Part shown: positions 5,033 through 6,070 of the stretch, one piece after another | Layout: each line of letters opens with the position of its first letter | Numbering within the stretch: the stretch's first letter is position 1 | Source of the DNA: Burkholderiales bacterium | GTDB taxonomy: Bacteria > Pseudomonadota > Gammaproteobacteria > Burkholderiales > Burkholderiaceae_D | NCBI GenBank assembly: GCA_016197345.1 | Contig: JACPVY010000151.1 | Coordinates: forward strand, 1 to 6,070 | Length of the DNA: 6,070 bases | Direction: 5' to 3' | Program-made: the position numbers and the translations under genes | The notes under the pieces: generated by a model | The model's database searches: none | What the model was told of the DNA's origin: nothing | The model's input: the letters and a program-made list of their open reading frames with translations, nothing else

Positions 5033-6070
5033 CAACGATGGCCTTTCATATCAAATAGCTCTTGAATCATGTCGTTGGCGGTACTGATCACATGCGACGA
5101 CGCTTGATAACCGCGTTGCATCAAAATCAAATTACCGAATTCTTCGGCGAGATCGACGTTAGAGCCTTCGCGATGGCCGGCCTTCAAAGTGCCAAAGGTA
5201 GGGTCACCCGCATGGGCGTATTCGACCGCACGTCCAGTTTTCAGAGAATAATTACCGCCATCAGCCTGTTCCAAATCGGTGACAGTGGCGAAATTGGCGA
5301 GCGCTAGCTGCGGACCATTTTGTGTCTCGCCATTTGAATACTTAAAGACCACCACGCCCTTCTCATCAATCGACTCGCTAGCAAGCTTGCCAGGTTCCGC
5401 GCCATCTTGCGTTGCCTTCAAGCTAGAAGTCGCCAAACCTGCCGTCAATCCAGTGGATAAATCAACTTTCATCTTGATTGGCGAACCGCCAGCTGGCGGG
5501 GTATACACCAAATTAATTGAAGGTGGGCTGGCAATGGTGTTATTGAAGTTAATAACGAACGAGGTTTGATCAAACGAACCGCCCGCATTGCCATCTGAAG
5601 GACGCAAAGTGAATTCTTTGGCTGCACTTTGTACAAAATCAAACGTCAGCGAATACTTCTTCCCATTCGCATCAAAAACATCAAGCGCTGGTGGGTCTTG
5701 TGGGACACTGGGGTTGGGCACCGTAGCCGGCATATTCAATTGCCCACTAATTGTCACATTCGCGGTTGCTTTGGCCTTGACCACGGCCGCGTTAGAAAGG
5801 GAAATGTCAGCCAAACGGCCATTTTGCAACATCTGCACGCGTTGGTCAGAGCTATTGACCAAAAATTTCTCTTCATTGAAATGAAAGCTCCCGGCGCGGG
5901 TATAAAACAAATTGCCATCTTTTTTGACGACAAAAAAGCCATCCCCCTTAATTGCAACATCAAGCGGATTGCCCGTGGTTTGGTCCAAGCCTTCTTTGAA
6001 ATTAATCATCGAACCCAAGGTTTCTAAACCGCCACCCAAACGATTAGAGGTGCCATCAAACACGGTAGGC
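5032..6070 (-). CDS. flgE: Flagellar hook protein FlgE type (partial, N terminus outside window)
   Basis: The open frame continues through the right edge; 346 residues are visible and roughly the first 40-50 are missing. Order of regions, numbered from codon 6063: the end of the N-terminal rod/hook domain and the conserved NPLDVAIKGDGFFVV (32-46) with FYTRAGSF (53-60); a FlaE-like hook domain (about 95-260) with DANGKKYSLTFDFV (131-144); and the C-terminal rod/hook helix GSNVDLAEEFGNLILMQRGY (300-319) followed by ISTANDMIQELFDM. The extra middle domain and the implied total near 390 residues favour FlgE over the shorter FlgF or FlgG. FlgE subunits pass through the export gate and build the universal joint outside the cell. 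The gene is fused into the C-ring/export operon rather than sitting with flgBCDFGH, which is unusual. The stop overlaps the next start. Confidence 0.87.
   Translation of the reverse strand, partial: PTVFDGTSNRLGGGLETLGSMINFKEGLDQTTGNPLDVAIKGDGFFVVKKDGNLFYTRAGSFHFNEEKFLVNSSDQRVQMLQNGRLADISLSNAAVVKAKATANVTISGQLNMPATVPNPSVPQDPPALDVFDANGKKYSLTFDFVQSAAKEFTLRPSDGNAGGSFDQTSFVINFNNTIASPPSINLVYTPPAGGSPIKMKVDLSTGLTAGLATSSLKATQDGAEPGKLASESIDEKGVVVFKYSNGETQNGPQLALANFATVTDLEQADGGNYSLKTGRAVEYAHAGDPTFGTLKAGHREGSNVDLAEEFGNLILMQRGYQASSHVISTANDMIQELFDMKGHR

Noticed and set aside
4856..5087. Overlapping plus-strand open frames opposite the FliM-like gene start
   Set aside because: Arg- and Cys-rich translations with no family resemblance; shadows of the GC-rich minus-strand coding sequence.

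Overview
The window is one contiguous block of flagellar genes, all read from the minus strand. In transcription order (high to low coordinates) they are: the 3' part of a hook-protein gene (flgE type), a divergent FliM-like SpoA-domain gene, fliN, fliO, fliP, two cytoplasmic tetratricopeptide-repeat (TPR) genes, fliQ, and the first 21 codons of fliR. No plus-strand gene, RNA gene, mobile-element gene or CRISPR array could be supported. The medium G+C content, the fliN-O-P-Q-R order and the protein sequences suggest a Gram-negative proteobacterium, probably a betaproteobacterium. No marker fixes the genus.

Layout: the hook gene stop overlaps the FliM-like start (TGATG). An 87-bp AT-rich spacer with imperfect direct repeats precedes fliN. 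fliN/fliO and fliO/fliP each overlap as TAATG. fliP is followed by a 74-bp spacer with three 11-bp tandem repeats, then the two TPR genes (11 bp apart, the stop codon lying in the next Shine-Dalgarno), a 42-bp gap, fliQ, and fliR (ATGATG overlap with the fliQ stop). This tight packing implies one operon and strong translational coupling.

How the genes work together: FliP, FliQ and FliR form the membrane export gate of the flagellar type III secretion system, and FliO helps FliP assemble. FliN and the FliM-like protein would form the cytoplasmic ring that docks export substrates and, in a rotating flagellum, sets rotation direction. The hook protein is an exported substrate and structural part. 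The two TPR proteins have no place in the standard fliLMNOPQR operon; as soluble repeat scaffolds inside the export-gate cluster they are candidate chaperones or adaptors.

Main points of interest: (1) two TPR genes split fliP from fliQ; (2) the FliM-like protein is short and lacks the usual N-terminal CheY-binding motif, and no fliL is present, which suggests an accessory or unusual flagellar system; (3) fliP appears to carry an in-frame palindromic repeat element of about 140 bp, translated as an N-terminal extension ahead of its signal sequence.
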